Assembly (NCBI RefSeq): GCF_907177275.1 | Contig: NZ_CAJSLV010000048.1 | Span: 375,781-439,780 of the forward strand | Reading direction: 5' to 3' | From: Actinacidiphila cocklensis | GTDB lineage: Bacteria > Actinomycetota > Actinomycetes > Streptomycetales > Streptomycetaceae | DNA: 64,000 bases | In this document: piece after piece, positions 63,232-64,000 of the stretch | How the letters are laid out: every line of letters starts with the position of its first letter | Numbering within the stretch: the first letter of the stretch is position 1 | Notes under the pieces: generated by a model | The model's database searches: none | What the model was told of the DNA's origin: nothing | The model's input: the letters and a program-made list of their open reading frames with translations, nothing else | Made by a program: the position numbers and the translations under genes

Positions 63232-64000
63232 CTAGGCGGACGCCACGAAGGTGCGGGACGCCTTGTCGTGCCAGCCCTGGCGCCACGGGCGGTCGAAGAT
63301 GCACCAGGCCACGCCGAGGACGCCGACCACGAGGAGGTTCAGGACGGAGCGGGTGAGCCAGCGGCGCAGGCTCGCGCCGAAGCCGGGCGGCTGCTGGGCC
63401 TCGATGTCGAGGACCTGGAGCCCGACCAGCTTCTTGCCGAGCGTGCGTCCCCACCGGGCGGTGGGCAGCACTTCGAGCAGAACCCCGGCCAGGACCGCCA
63501 CCACGGCCACCGCCGCCAGCTCCGCCCCGGTCGTGGCGTCGAGCAGCCACACCTTGACCGTCTCCCCGGTCAGCTTCGCCGCGTCCACCTTGTCCTTGGC
63601 GTGGTGGTACGCCGCGGAGCCCAGCGGCAGCGCCGCCGCCCCGGTGACCGCGGCGAACAGCACCGTGTCCACCACCCGGGCGGCGAACCGCCGCGTCAGC
63701 CCGCCCGGCCGCTCCTGCGCGCGGGCGCTGCCGAACGGGTCGTCGGCGACCGGGCGCCAGGGGGTGACGGCGCCCTCCCGGGCCAGCTCGTGCACCTGCT
63801 CGGCCCAGGGTGCGGGCTGCGCGGGCACGGAGGGTTCGCCGTGCGGGGCCGGCTGCGACAGGCGCGGCGGCTCCGGCGCCCGGGGCTGCGGGGTGACCCT
63901 CGGCTGCTGGTACGGCGCCGGCCGCTGCTCGGCCTCCGGCGGCGCCCCCCACGAGATCGGCGGCAGCTCGCTGCCGGCCGCGGCCGGCCGGGGCCAGGCC
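63232..64000 (-). CDS. RDD-family membrane protein, start beyond right edge
   Basis: The open frame continues without a stop to the window end, so at least 255 residues are here and the start is missing. The visible N-terminal part is Pro/Ala/Gln-rich (PYQQPRVTPQPRAPEPPR). The RDD domain has GGLTRRFAARVVDTVLFAAV, the glycine-rich GRTLGKKLVGLQV strand, two more hydrophobic helices (ELAAVAVVAVLAGVLLEVL, LLVVGVLGVAWCIF) and the common DRPWRQGWHDKASRTFV ending. It is a paralogue of the RDD protein just downstream. The internal GTG at 63828 is unlikely to be the start. Confidence 0.88.
   Translation of the reverse strand, partial: AWPRPAAAGSELPPISWGAPPEAEQRPAPYQQPRVTPQPRAPEPPRLSQPAPHGEPSVPAQPAPWAEQVHELAREGAVTPWRPVADDPFGSARAQERPGGLTRRFAARVVDTVLFAAVTGAAALPLGSAAYHHAKDKVDAAKLTGETVKVWLLDATTGAELAAVAVVAVLAGVLLEVLPTARWGRTLGKKLVGLQVLDIEAQQPPGFGASLRRWLTRSVLNLLVVGVLGVAWCIFDRPWRQGWHDKASRTFVASA

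Overview
The window is chromosomal DNA from a high-GC actinomycete, most probably Streptomyces or a close relative in the Streptomycetaceae. Supporting signs are very high GC with G/C third codon positions, many GTG starts, strong GGAGG ribosome sites, DasR-type operators on a chitinase and on a nagF-nagE1-nagE2 PTS cluster, ANTAR/GAF and SpoIIE-type regulators, DUF3618, and a mec/cysO/cysM sulfur set with its short cysteine leader peptide. Gene order from the PTS cluster to pncA looks like a conserved Streptomyces core segment; this is from memory of S. coelicolor, not from a search. No CRISPR array, rRNA operon, large prophage or biosynthetic gene cluster is visible.

Left part (1-19.7 kb): an incomplete operon with a Cas4/AddB-like Fe-S nuclease, a large protein of unknown function and an SF1-type helicase; a PAP2-type membrane phosphatase divergent from a TetR regulator; a histidine phosphatase; an OsmC peroxidase; two overlapping paralogous secreted M6 metalloproteases; a PAS-GGDEF-EAL c-di-GMP protein; a secreted GH18 chitinase with two DasR-like boxes; a luciferase-like oxidoreductase divergent from an IclR regulator; tRNA-Lys; a pentapeptide-repeat protein with an N-terminal cysteine cluster; a secreted M1 aminopeptidase; and a membrane PP2C phosphatase.

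Middle part (19.7-41.4 kb): mostly metabolic and regulatory singletons. They include a fused FAD/4Fe-4S dehydrogenase, a GAF-ANTAR regulator, a class F sortase with a poly-Ser surface protein, a HAD phosphatase, a ROK repressor divergent from a Gfo/Idh oxidoreductase with a clear shared operator, an FAH-family hydrolase, DUF445, a class V aminotransferase, an oxidoreductase-MerR pair with a textbook 19-bp-spacer MerR promoter, a GNAT protein, a three-gene ABC-2 exporter and a class A penicillin-binding protein. Six intergenic gaps between 2 and 35 kb are filled with one family of hairpin-forming repeats.

Right part (41.4-64 kb): GroES-like protein, DUF3618, Bcp peroxiredoxin, a tandem pair of HNH endonucleases beside tRNA-Leu, RdgB, RNase PH, the GlcNAc PTS, an MBL hydrolase, the mec-leader-cysO-cysM cysteine pathway, an amino acid permease, DUF2017-ClpS, pncB-pncA for NAD salvage, an IS5-type element carrying a SUKH (SMI1/KNR4) gene, a third M6 protease and two RDD membrane proteins.

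Taken together, secreted hydrolases (chitinase, three M6 proteases, M1 peptidase) and the GlcNAc PTS fit a soil saprophyte that lives on chitin and protein. The most unusual parts are the SUKH gene enclosed by IS ends, the nuclease/helicase operon at the left edge, the repeated hairpin family, and the cysteine attenuator.
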